A stretch of DNA of 64,000 nt, from positions 1 through 64,000 of the forward strand of contig CALMAH010000018.1 in assembly GCA_937859595.1 (NCBI GenBank), in the 5' to 3' direction. Positions 1 through 8,800 of this stretch are shown one piece after another. This DNA comes from an uncultured Acidobacteriota bacterium. Lineage in GTDB: Bacteria > Acidobacteriota > Blastocatellia > Pyrinomonadales > Pyrinomonadaceae. A program made the position numbers and the translations under genes. The notes beneath the pieces were generated by a model. It made no database searches, had not been told where the DNA came from, and worked only from the letters and a program-made list of their open reading frames with translations. Within the stretch, counting starts at the first letter, position 1; each line of letters opens with the position of its first letter.

Positions 1-54
1 TATTCTGACTTCTGTATTCTGACTTCTGTATTCTGACTTCTGTATTCTGACTTC
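1..54. repeat. 14-bp direct tandem repeat
   Basis: Almost four head-to-tail copies of TATTCTGACTTCTG fill the window start up to the lgt start codon; the array may continue to the left. The complementary word (CAGAAGTCAGA) recurs inside the thiC 5' coding region near 42870-42890. It leaves no room for an ordinary Shine-Dalgarno sequence before lgt. Confidence 0.9.
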
Positions 55-60
55 TTAACG

Positions 61-867
61 ATGTACCCCGAACTTTTCAGAATCGGCGATTTTCCCATTA
101 CCACCTATGGCATGTGGCTGGCGGCGGGTATGCTGGTGGCGCTTTTCGTCGCGTCTCGGCTCGGCGTCCGCGACGGCCTGCCGCGCGAGCGGATATACGA
201 TCTCGGGCTTTGGACCCTCGTCGGCGGACTCCTTGGCTCGAAGATCTTGATGTTCTTCGTTGAAGAAGACGTTCAGATATTCACGCTCGATTTTCTTCGC
301 TCCGGCGGCGTGTTCTATGGCGGGCTGATAGGCGGATTCCTTGCGGTCGCGATACTTATCCGCATATACAAGCTTAATTTTTGGAAGGTGGCGGACGCAT
401 TTGCACCGGCCGTCGCCCTTGGACAGGCATTTGGGCGGCAGGGCTGTTTTGCGGCTGGCTGCTGCTGGGGAAAGCCGACGACCAATTGGTGGGGCGTCCA
501 TTTTACCGAAAAAGGCCACGAATACACTGGCGTGCCGATAGCGAACGGTGTCCACCTGCACCCGACGCAATTGATCGAAAGTTTTACGATGTTTGCCGTC
601 TTCGGCCTGCTTGTCTGGCTTCACCGACGCAAGAAATTCGACGGACAGGTTTTGATAGCATATGGATTGATCTACGCGATCGTCCGATTCCTGATAGAGT
701 TCTTGCGCGACGATCCGCAGCGAGGCGACCTTTTTGGCACAACCGCGATGACGGGACTTTCGCCCTCTCAGCTGATCAGCCTTGTAGTTGCAGCGGCGTC
801 GGTCATTTTCTTGGTAATGCGCTTGAAGTCCGCCAAGCGCTCAACTCCCGGGGATGTTGAGTTATGA
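61..867 (+). CDS. lgt: Prolipoprotein diacylglyceryl transferase
   Basis: Inner-membrane enzyme that moves diacylglycerol from phosphatidylglycerol to the lipobox cysteine of prolipoproteins, the first step of lipoprotein maturation. The 268-residue protein has the family's usual length, several membrane segments, the Lgt signature region with GRQGCF at 125-130 followed by a Cys-rich AGCCWG, HPTQLIES at 167-174 and a conserved RFLIEFLRDD at 209-218. ATG 61 lies directly after a tandem repeat and has no clear Shine-Dalgarno sequence, so initiation may be leaderless or weak. Its stop overlaps the next start by four bases. The lipoprotein at 40412-41053 is a plausible client. Confidence 0.93.
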   Translation: MYPELFRIGDFPITTYGMWLAAGMLVALFVASRLGVRDGLPRERIYDLGLWTLVGGLLGSKILMFFVEEDVQIFTLDFLRSGGVFYGGLIGGFLAVAILIRIYKLNFWKVADAFAPAVALGQAFGRQGCFAAGCCWGKPTTNWWGVHFTEKGHEYTGVPIANGVHLHPTQLIESFTMFAVFGLLVWLHRRKKFDGQVLIAYGLIYAIVRFLIEFLRDDPQRGDLFGTTAMTGLSPSQLISLVVAAASVIFLVMRLKSAKRSTPGDVEL

Positions 868-1748
868 ATTACAGGTTTGTGCTAAATGCAGGCTTCCTTT
901 GGTTCGCTTTAGGTTTCATTTCCCTTGCATCGCTTCAAAGTTCGGCTCAACGTCAACCTAAAGCGGCCATGGACGTTGATTACTGCAGAATGGTTCGTTC
1001 GCCGGAATCATTTGATGGCAAGATCGTTCGGTTTACCTCCTTGATGTCGTATTCGACTGTAGTCCGCGTAGACGGGGATTCGTTTCTCATCTACGGAACT
1101 GATTGCAACGGAGGTGACTACTTTTCTGCTGTTGATCTTCTCGCAGAGTTTAAGTGGTCAGAACAGGCCAAGGAGTTATTGAGAGGCGTGCAGGAAGGTG
1201 GTACTTATACACTTGCGATCACGGCGATCGGCAAGTTTGAGAATCAAATAATTCCTTCTTTTGGTCATCTTGGTTGGGCAATAAATCAGGTTACCTTATT
1301 TGAGATCGAATCGATTGAAGATATAACTTCAAAGCCCGAGGCTACGAGACCTAGCTACAGAACTGAAACAAATCGTACGGAATTCGGCAGGAGGCTGCGG
1401 GATATCAACGCTGGCATTTTGTTCTTGTTTCTCGACGGTCCGAAAGATCCGGCGATTCTCGAATCAATTGCCGAAGACTTCAAGGTGATCGATAGAGACA
1501 ATGTAAGTTATTCGATAGCCAATTATTCTGAGTTGATCCGGAAGGGTCTGTTCGATAACAAAGACCAAATTGCTGGTAAAGCCGTTACCGATCCAAGGGT
1601 TGTACTTAGAAACGGACTCTATCAGGCTACCGGTTTTTTGAAAGCGGAGGATGTAGAGGGATCAGAACGTCGCCTCAAATACCAGACCCTGTTTCGAAGG
1701 ATCGGAGATCTTATATTTGTGGTCGAAACGCGTTTTTCCGATCCATAG
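864..1748 (+). CDS. Exported protein of unknown function
   Basis: Not recognised. The 294-residue product starts with a hydrophobic segment (about residues 6-27) ending in SAQ, a likely signal peptide, so it is probably periplasmic. Residues 38-90 hold a beta-rich stretch with two cysteines (VDYCRMV and YGTDCNGG) and the pattern 'ESFDGKIVRF', reminiscent of small extracytoplasmic beta-barrel domains, but I cannot name a family. The start overlaps the lgt stop (ATGA), suggesting translational coupling. Codon use is visibly more AT-rich than in lgt and rluD on either side, so it may have been acquired separately. Confidence 0.7.
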   Translation: MNYRFVLNAGFLWFALGFISLASLQSSAQRQPKAAMDVDYCRMVRSPESFDGKIVRFTSLMSYSTVVRVDGDSFLIYGTDCNGGDYFSAVDLLAEFKWSEQAKELLRGVQEGGTYTLAITAIGKFENQIIPSFGHLGWAINQVTLFEIESIEDITSKPEATRPSYRTETNRTEFGRRLRDINAGILFLFLDGPKDPAILESIAEDFKVIDRDNVSYSIANYSELIRKGLFDNKDQIAGKAVTDPRVVLRNGLYQATGFLKAEDVEGSERRLKYQTLFRRIGDLIFVVETRFSDP

Positions 1749-1781
1749 AACCGTAGTACAGGTTTCAGTCAAAAGGGAAAA

Positions 1782-2771
1782 GTGAACGAAACTGAGAATG
1801 GTCTCTTCGTATGTCATCCGAAGGCAGCTGATGCCGGAAAGCGGCTGGACGCCTTTCTCGCCGAGCAGATCGAAGGCTGGTCGCGGTCTCGGCTGCGTAG
1901 GCTGATAGAGAACGGCGATGTCCTGGTAAACGGAAAGGAAGCAAAGGCCGCATACAAGCTCCGCGAGGGCGACGAGATAGACATTGACCTTACGGAAGAA
2001 CCTGCCGCTCGATTTGAACCCGAAAACATCCCGCTCGATATCGTTTTTGAAGACGAATATCTGGCCGTCGTCAATAAGCCGGCCGGAATGGTCGTACATC
2101 CCGGAGCCGGTAATGTAACTGGGACTTTGGCAAACGCTTTGGCTCATCATTTCGGATTCAGGATCTCGTATCTGGGCTTTCCCGGCGACAATGAGCAATC
2201 TAAAATCCAAAATCTAAAATCCAAAATCGGGCTTGTTCACCGCCTCGACAAAGACACCTCCGGCCTGATCGTCGTCGCAAAGGACGAGCAGACCCACGAG
2301 GCACTTTCCGAACAATTTCGCCGCCGAACCGTTGAGAAGACCTACGTCGCTCTTGTACACGGTTCGCCCGATCAAAACAGCGGTACGATCGAGCGTCCCA
2401 TCGCCCGCGACCGGTGGCACCGGACAAAGATGACCGTTACCGCCAACGGCCGATACGCTCTGACGCATTGGCACGTGCGTCAAAGGTTTGAGAAATTCAC
2501 ACTGCTCGAGGTCGATATCAAGACCGGCCGCACACACCAGATACGCGTCCACCTCGCCTCGATAAATCATCCGGTCGTAGGCGACGCCACCTACAACGAA
2601 GGCCGCGACAACACCATCGCCAACACATTGATCAAAAAGGCCGTCGAAAAACTCAACCGCTTTTTCCTCCACGCCGAACGCCTCTCATTCACTCACCCCA
2701 AAACCGGCGAGCATATGGAATTCAAACAACCTTTGCCAGACGATCTCGCCGAATTTGTGAAAATGCTGTAA
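1782..2771 (+). CDS. rluD: Large-subunit pseudouridine synthase, RluD type
   Basis: Converts specific uridines of 23S rRNA to pseudouridine. An N-terminal S4 RNA-binding domain (about residues 18-66, RLDAFLAE through LREGDEI) precedes the RluA-family catalytic domain with HRLDKDTSG at 153-161, whose Asp156 is the expected catalytic residue, and the GRTHQIRVH motif later on. GTG 1782 follows AAAAGGGAAAA, an acceptable ribosome site. Residues 139-149 (QSKIQNLKSKI), just before the active-site motif, are encoded by a short tandem repeat rather than conserved family sequence. The stop codon shares its last base with a REP element. RluD is preferred over RluC because of the complete S4 plus HRLDKDTSG arrangement; the exact target uridines are not readable. 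Confidence 0.9.
   Translation: MNETENGLFVCHPKAADAGKRLDAFLAEQIEGWSRSRLRRLIENGDVLVNGKEAKAAYKLREGDEIDIDLTEEPAARFEPENIPLDIVFEDEYLAVVNKPAGMVVHPGAGNVTGTLANALAHHFGFRISYLGFPGDNEQSKIQNLKSKIGLVHRLDKDTSGLIVVAKDEQTHEALSEQFRRRTVEKTYVALVHGSPDQNSGTIERPIARDRWHRTKMTVTANGRYALTHWHVRQRFEKFTLLEVDIKTGRTHQIRVHLASINHPVVGDATYNEGRDNTIANTLIKKAVEKLNRFFLHAERLSFTHPKTGEHMEFKQPLPDDLAEFVKML
2196..2228. repeat. In-frame AT-rich microrepeat inside rluD
   Basis: Two and a half copies of the words AATCTAAAATCC / AAAATCTAAAATCC lie in frame in rluD. The reverse-complement pattern (GATTTTAGATTTTAG) occurs in the intergenic repeat zone at 17341-17373, so this is a dispersed repeat family, not chance codon use. Confidence 0.8.
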
Positions 2772-2800
2772 GCCGGGAACGCAGGCGCCCTCGCCTGCAA
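2771..2800 (+). repeat. REP-like palindrome, copy A
   Basis: A 30-base element whose core GCAGGCGCCCTCGCCTGC folds into a hairpin (GCAGGCG / CGCCTGC). It is identical over all 30 bases to the copy at 5748-5777. It starts at the last base of the rluD stop and lies upstream of the REP-associated transposase. Confidence 0.9.
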
Positions 2801-2823
2801 TATTCTGAGCTACAATCAAGTTG

Positions 2824-3402
2824 ATGAAAGATAAAGACCCGCGTTATTGGCACAGCCGCGGTTACCTGCCGCATTTTGATCAGGATGGATTCACACAGTT
2901 TGTTACGTTCCGGCTTTCTGATTCAGTTCCGCAGAGTGTGCTTGATAAATGGCGGCTCGAACTTGAGGCCGGTGAGATCATCGACGCTGACATGCGACGA
3001 CGGATCGAATTTTACCTCGATCAAAACTATGGAGAATCCTGGCTGAGGATCCCGCAGATCGCAAACGTCCTACAGGAAACGTTGCTGAAATGGGATGGTG
3101 AACGATACCGTTTAATTTCGTGGGTGATAATGCCGAATCATGGCCACATCCTGGTTACGCCATTCGAAGGATTTCCGGTCTCAGATATAATGCATTCAAT
3201 AAAATCATATACGGCGCATTTCGCAAACGAACTATTAAAGCGAAAGGGACGCTTTTGGGCGAAGGAGTATTTTGACCGATACATTCGCGACCAGCGGCAT
3301 TTTGCGAATACAATTGCATATATCGAGAACAATCCCGTTAAGGCCAAGTTGTGTAGATCGCCCGAAGAGTGGCCTTACGGGAGCGCGTATTTCAAAGGTT
3401 GA
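2824..3402 (+). CDS. REP-associated tyrosine transposase (RAYT, Y1 family)
   Basis: A 192-residue single-domain HUH nuclease of the IS200/RAYT family, which nicks and joins single-stranded DNA at REP hairpins. Visible signatures: the HUH-type motif MPNHGHILV near residues 103-111, and the C-terminal block with YIENNPVKA and EEWPYGSAYF, typical of RAYTs; the catalytic Tyr is expected in the helix carrying YIENN. Start ATG 2824 follows an in-frame TTG. It is a single gene without IS ends but is flanked by REP palindromes in opposite orientation (2771-2800 and 3422-3446), the classic RAYT arrangement. It may mobilise REPs in trans; no evidence of self-transposition is visible. Confidence 0.9.
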   Translation: MKDKDPRYWHSRGYLPHFDQDGFTQFVTFRLSDSVPQSVLDKWRLELEAGEIIDADMRRRIEFYLDQNYGESWLRIPQIANVLQETLLKWDGERYRLISWVIMPNHGHILVTPFEGFPVSDIMHSIKSYTAHFANELLKRKGRFWAKEYFDRYIRDQRHFANTIAYIENNPVKAKLCRSPEEWPYGSAYFKG

Positions 3403-3421
3403 TCAGATCGCTATTGCGATC

Positions 3422-3446
3422 TTGCACGCGAGGGCGCCTGCGTTCC
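3422..3446 (-). repeat. REP-like palindrome, copy B (inverted)
   Basis: Inverted copy of the REP at 2771-2800 with one change in the hairpin arm (GCGTGC instead of GCCTGC). Together the two copies bracket the RAYT gene as an inverted pair. It lies 24 bases upstream of the GH20 start. Confidence 0.85.
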
Positions 3447-3469
3447 AGTCAACTAATTGGATAAAGAAT

Positions 3470-5749
3470 ATGAAACGCTTCTTTGTTGCTGTTGCTTTGT
3501 CGCTAGTGTGTTTGCCGTTCGCTTTGGCTCAGTCGGGTGAGATCAATATCATTCCACGGCCTTTGAACGTATCTCGTACTGTCGGGCATTTCGAGATTAA
3601 TGCCGACACACGAATAGTTGTCGAGCATTCCAAAGACAGAGATTTAGCCAATTACTTGAATAAAACTCTGAAAGTCGAACATGGCGTCGACGTGAAGGTC
3701 GCTTCCAAGACTACCTCTAAACAATCAAAAATCTTTATAAGTCGCCCGGATGACTATCAGATAATTGGCGACGGATATTTGATTACTGTAGAAAACAAGC
3801 TCTTGAATATCGAGGCCGCCACGGCAGCAGGGAGGTTTTATGCTGTGCAGACACTGTTGCAGATGCTCATAAAGGATGGCGACAAGACAGTCGTTCTAAA
3901 TGCAAACGTTACTGATCATGCACGTTTTCGCTACCGCGGTATGCATCTTGATGTAGCTCGGCATTTTATGCCGGTGGAGTTTGTGAAGAAGTACATCGAC
4001 CTGATGGCGCAGTATAAGTTCAATTATTTTCACTGGCATCTGACGGAAGATCAGGGCTGGCGGATCGAGATAAAGAAATATCCGAAGTTGACCGAGATCG
4101 GCTCGCGGCGGCCGGAGACGATGGTTGACCGCAACTTTTCGCCCTATATCGGCGACGGCATTCCCCACGGCGGCTTTTACACTCAGGAGCAGATCAAGGA
4201 GGTCGTCGCCTACGCCAAAGAGCGGCACATCACCGTTATCCCTGAAATAGAGCTACCCGGCCACGCATCGGCTGCCTTGGCTGCTTATCCGCAGTTTGGC
4301 TGCAAGGCCGACCACGAATACAAGGTGCAGACGACGTGGGGCATTTTCAAGGAGGTCTTTTGCCCGACCGAAGAGACGTTCAGGTTCCTCGAAGATGTGC
4401 TCGACGAGACCATCGCCCTTTTCCCTGATTCGCCATACATCCACATCGGCGGCGACGAGGTGCTGAAAGATCACTGGAAAGAATCGGAGTTCGTTCAGGA
4501 ACTCATGAAACGCGAAAACCTGAAGGACGAGAACGAGGTGCAGAGCTACTTCATCCGCCGGATCGAACGGCACATTAACAAACGCGGCAAAAAAATGATC
4601 GGCTGGGACGAAATACTCGAAGGCGGGCTGGCGCCGAACGCGACCGTGATGTCATGGCGAGGGATGCGCGGCGGCATCGAGGCGGCTAAGGCGGGGCACG
4701 ATGTGATAATGACGCCGACCGACTACGCGTATTTCGACTACGGCCAGGGCGACCCGGCCTATGAACCGCTCAACATCGGCAGCTACGTTCCGCTTTCAAA
4801 GGTTTATAGCTTTGAGCCCGTCCCGCCCGAGCTGACCGCAGACGAAGCCAAATACGTCATCGGTGGACAGGCGAACGTCTGGACCGAATATATGAAAACG
4901 CCTTCGCACGTCGAATATATGGCGTTTCCTCGGATGCTTGCCCTGAGCGAAGTGCTTTGGTCGCAGAAAGAGCATCGTGACTTTGCAGATTTTCAGCGTC
5001 GGCTCTGGACGCACTTGCCTCGCCTCGATAAGCAAAATGTGAATTATCGCATCCCCGAGCCAGGCGGTTTGGAGAACATCGTCACAGAAAAAGAACGCGT
5101 TTCTATAAAACTACAGCCCGCAGCCGGAACGCGAGTATATTACACGACTGACGGCTCTACGCCCGACGAACGCTCGCCCGTCTATTCCAAACCCATAGAG
5201 ATCCGTCTCATCTATGGCGAAGTGAAAACACTAAAGACCATCGTTGTAAATGCCGTTGGTCGCAAAAGCGTCGTCTATGCAGCGACCATCGTACGCGGAA
5301 AGAAGCGCGAACCGGATGGAACTAATGCCAGCCGATCCGGCCTAAAATTTGAGATCGGTATTCCGGGCGACGATCCCGGTGCTTACAAGCAATGGGAGAC
5401 AGGCGAAACGCGCTCGACGTCACTAAACCAATTTGCACAGCGATTTGATCTGAAGAAGCCTTTCTTGGTTATCTTTGACGGATATTTCCGCGTGCCTGAG
5501 GACGGCATTTATGAGTTTCAGGTAGATTCAACTTGGAACGCAAGTGTGGTTCTTGGAAGTCGAATGATTATCGAAAAGGAAGGAACAGGAGGACGTTCGG
5601 TCAAATCGGCCATCGTCCCGCTGAGGGCCGGGCTGCACAAGATGTCCATCCGTTACAACCACGGCGGCGGCGATTCGTCGTTCCGCTTTCGCTGGGGCAT
5701 CAAAGGCCGTGGGCTGACACAGGCCTGGGGCGGCGAGTTTGTGCATTAG
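3470..5749 (+). CDS. Secreted beta-N-acetylhexosaminidase, GH20
   Basis: Hydrolyses terminal beta-linked N-acetylhexosamines from chitin oligomers or glycans. The 759-residue protein has a signal peptide (1-21, ending in ALAQ), a GH20b N-terminal domain to about 150, and a GH20 barrel to about 510 with HIGGDEV at 325-331; Asp329-Glu330 is the catalytic pair of substrate-assisted hydrolysis. A chitobiase C-terminal-type domain follows (YYTTDGSTPD near 557) and a PA14-like beta domain ends the protein (about 620-755). ATG 3470 is chosen because it begins a perfect signal peptide; an upstream extension would read through the REP. Its stop codon is partly supplied by a REP copy. It is followed by a GH92 gene. 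Confidence 0.93.
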   Translation: MKRFFVAVALSLVCLPFALAQSGEINIIPRPLNVSRTVGHFEINADTRIVVEHSKDRDLANYLNKTLKVEHGVDVKVASKTTSKQSKIFISRPDDYQIIGDGYLITVENKLLNIEAATAAGRFYAVQTLLQMLIKDGDKTVVLNANVTDHARFRYRGMHLDVARHFMPVEFVKKYIDLMAQYKFNYFHWHLTEDQGWRIEIKKYPKLTEIGSRRPETMVDRNFSPYIGDGIPHGGFYTQEQIKEVVAYAKERHITVIPEIELPGHASAALAAYPQFGCKADHEYKVQTTWGIFKEVFCPTEETFRFLEDVLDETIALFPDSPYIHIGGDEVLKDHWKESEFVQELMKRENLKDENEVQSYFIRRIERHINKRGKKMIGWDEILEGGLAPNATVMSWRGMRGGIEAAKAGHDVIMTPTDYAYFDYGQGDPAYEPLNIGSYVPLSKVYSFEPVPPELTADEAKYVIGGQANVWTEYMKTPSHVEYMAFPRMLALSEVLWSQKEHRDFADFQRRLWTHLPRLDKQNVNYRIPEPGGLENIVTEKERVSIKLQPAAGTRVYYTTDGSTPDERSPVYSKPIEIRLIYGEVKTLKTIVVNAVGRKSVVYAATIVRGKKREPDGTNASRSGLKFEIGIPGDDPGAYKQWETGETRSTSLNQFAQRFDLKKPFLVIFDGYFRVPEDGIYEFQVDSTWNASVVLGSRMIIEKEGTGGRSVKSAIVPLRAGLHKMSIRYNHGGGDSSFRFRWGIKGRGLTQAWGGEFVH

Positions 5750-5793
5750 CCGGGAACGCAGGCGCCCTCGCCTGCAAAGTTCGCGAAGCGAAC
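5748..5793 (+). repeat. REP-like palindrome, copy C, with second hairpin
   Basis: Bases 5748-5777 equal the REP at 2771-2800 exactly. The first two bases are the end of the GH20 TAG stop. It is followed by a second small palindrome, GTTCGCGAAGCGAAC (5779-5793). The element fills most of the gap between the GH20 and GH92 genes. Confidence 0.9.
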
Positions 5794-5811
5794 GAGGGAA
5801 TCGAACCACAA

Positions 5812-8800
5812 ATGAACACAGATAAACACAGATCGATACGAGTTGGCCGTCAATTGACGTTGGCGGTTCTGGCACTGCTCACCGCTCACTGCTTACTGCT
5901 TACTGCCACGGCCATCGCCCAAACGCGTGACTACACCCGCTGGGTCAATCCGTTCATCGGCACCGGCGGCCACGGGCATACGTTTCCGGGGGCGACCGTG
6001 CCGTTCGGCATGGTGCAGCTCTCGCCGGACACACGCATCGACAACTGGGACGGCTCCTCCGGCTATCACTACTCCGACGACATCATCTACGGCTTCTCGC
6101 ACACGCACCTCTCCGGCACCGGCATCCCCGACGGCTGCGATATTTTGTTCATGCCGACAGTAGGCAAACCGCAGTTCTTTGCGAAAGAAGGTGATAAGTC
6201 GGTAAATGGATATGCTTCGAAATTCTCACACGCGAATGAGAAAGCTGAGCCGGGATATTATTCGGTGAAGCTGGATGACGACGGAATTCTAGCGGAACTT
6301 ACAGCGACCAAGCGGGTTGGGCTGCACCGTTACACGTTCCCTAAAACTGATTCCGCGCTGATCACTCTCGATCTCGAATGGCGCGACAAACGGCTTGATT
6401 CTGAGATCAGATTTTCTGCTAAGAACAATCGAATTGAGGGTTTCCGTTCATCGACATCATGGGCAAAGAATCAGCGGGTTTACTTCGTTGCGGAATTCTC
6501 AAAGCCGGTTGTGTGGTTTATTCAATCACAACCGCCTGAAATCCGATCAGCAGAAGACTTTACGAATACTAAAGCGGTTATAGGATTTGAAACTGTTGCG
6601 GACGAGCAAATTCTGCTCAAAGTTGCGATCTCGTATGTCTCGATCGAAGGAGCACGGAAGAATCTCGAAGCAGAGCTGCCGCATTGGGATTTTGATAAGG
6701 TGCGGGCGGATGCGAAGGCGGCGTGGAACAAGGAGCTTTCGAAGATCGAGGTCTCCGGCGGGACAGACGATCAGAGGACGGTCTTTTACACGGCGCTTTA
6801 TCACACGATGATCCACCCGAACGTCTTCAATGATGTTGACGGGAAATACCTCGGGCATGATCGCAAGATCCACAACATTGCCGAACCTGGCTCCCCTCCT
6901 TACGAAGGAGGGGTGGCAGCCGCTTCGGCTGACGGGGTGGTTCTCTCACAGGCGGGGACCGGTCAAGATAACGGTTCTAAGACTCCCGTGCGGAAAGAAC
7001 CACCCCGCCGCGAGGACGCGGCACCCCTCCTTCGTAAGGAGGGGAGCTTAAAGCGACCGCCTAATGGCGAGACTCGATACGCGTCGGACCACTACACCGT
7101 CTTCTCGCTCTGGGATACGTTCCGGGCGGCACATCCGCTTTATACCATCATCGACGAAAAACGCACCGTCGATTTCATCAATTCGTTTATCCGCATTTAT
7201 GAACAGGGCGGTCGGCTTCCCGTTTGGGAACTTTGGGGCGAAGAGACGGACACAATGATCGGCTATCACGCCGTTTCCGTCATCGCCGACGCGATGGCAA
7301 AAGGCATTGAGGGCTTTGACTACGAAAAAGCATACGAGGCCGCCAAACACTCCGCCGAGCTTGACCATTTTGGGCTCGCCGCCTACAAACGCCGCGGTTA
7401 CATCTCCGCCGAAGACGAGAATGAATCCGTCTCAAAAACGCTCGAGTATGCCTATAACGATTGGTGCATCGCTCAGATGGCGAAGATCATGGAAGGAAGG
7501 TTTCCTGAAAAAAAGGCAATTTATAAGAAAGATGCTGAGATCTTTTTTTCGCGCTCTCAACATTTCATGAACCTATATGATCCCGACACTGGTTTTTTCC
7601 GTCCGAAGCGCAACGGCGGTTTTATTGAGCCGTTCGCCCCGAATGAAGTAACGTTCCATTTCACTGAAGGGAATTCATGGCAATACTCATTTTTTGTTCC
7701 GCACGATGTTCCGCGGCTGATCGAGTTGATGGGTGGCCGCGACGAATTTGCTGCAAAGCTCGACGAGCTTTTTACGACTGAGCAGAAACTTATCGGCCGG
7801 CACCAGCCCGACATAACGGGACTGATCGGCCAGTATGCCCACGGCAACGAGCCTTCGCATCACATTCCGTACCTTTACAACTACGCCGGACAACCGTGGA
7901 AGACTCAGATGTACGTCCGGCGGATAATGGACGAGTTTTACAAGAACGCGCCCGACGGCCTGATCGGCAACGAAGACGCCGGTCAGATGTCGGCGTGGTA
8001 CATTCTCTCGGCGGCCGGATTTTACCCGGTCGCTCCCGGTGCTCCGCAGTACGACATCGGCTCGCCGCTGTTTCCCGAGATGAAGTTCAACCTTGAAAAC
8101 GGAAAGACCTTTACCATTACCGCAAAGAACAATTCGGCCGAGAACATTTACGTGCGATCCGTAAGGCTCAATGGCAAACCGCTCCGGCATGCGCATCTTG
8201 CTCACTCGGACATCATGGAAGGCGGAACGCTCGAATTCGAGATGGGCCCGAAACCAAAGACCGGCCTCTTTCCCGAGACTCTCCCGCATCGGTCTGCCGA
8301 TATCGTTGCCGTTCCGAACATCGCCGCTGACCGCGTCTTTCGTGACCAGACAAGCGTCACGATGAACACCATAACCGCCGGAGCCAGGATCTATTACACG
8401 CTGGACGGCACCGAGCCTTCGGACCGATCTACGCTCTATAGCTCGCCTTTTACGCTAAGCGAAACCTCGACCATCAAGGCTATCGCCATCGGCAAAAGCG
8501 GAATGCGTAGCTTTCCGGTCGAAGCTTCGGTGATGAAACGCACCAATGACTGGGAGGTCACCATCACCTCGCCTTACAGCCCGCAGTACACCGGCGGTGG
8601 CGACGACGCGATCATCGACGGCCTTCGCGGCACCGCCAATTTTGCGAGCGGCGAATGGCAGGGCTATCGGAGCAAAACGTTCGAGGCCGTGATCGATATG
8701 CAGCGTGAAACGAACTTCACAGAGGTCGGCGGCAGCTTTCTTCAGGTGGTCCGCTCGTGGATCTGGCTGCCCTCGCGTATCGAATTCGAAGCCCTCCTCG

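Noticed and set aside
5795..5812. tRNA T-arm-like GGTTCGATTCC (minus strand)
   Set aside because: No matching stem, acceptor or anticodon arm around it.
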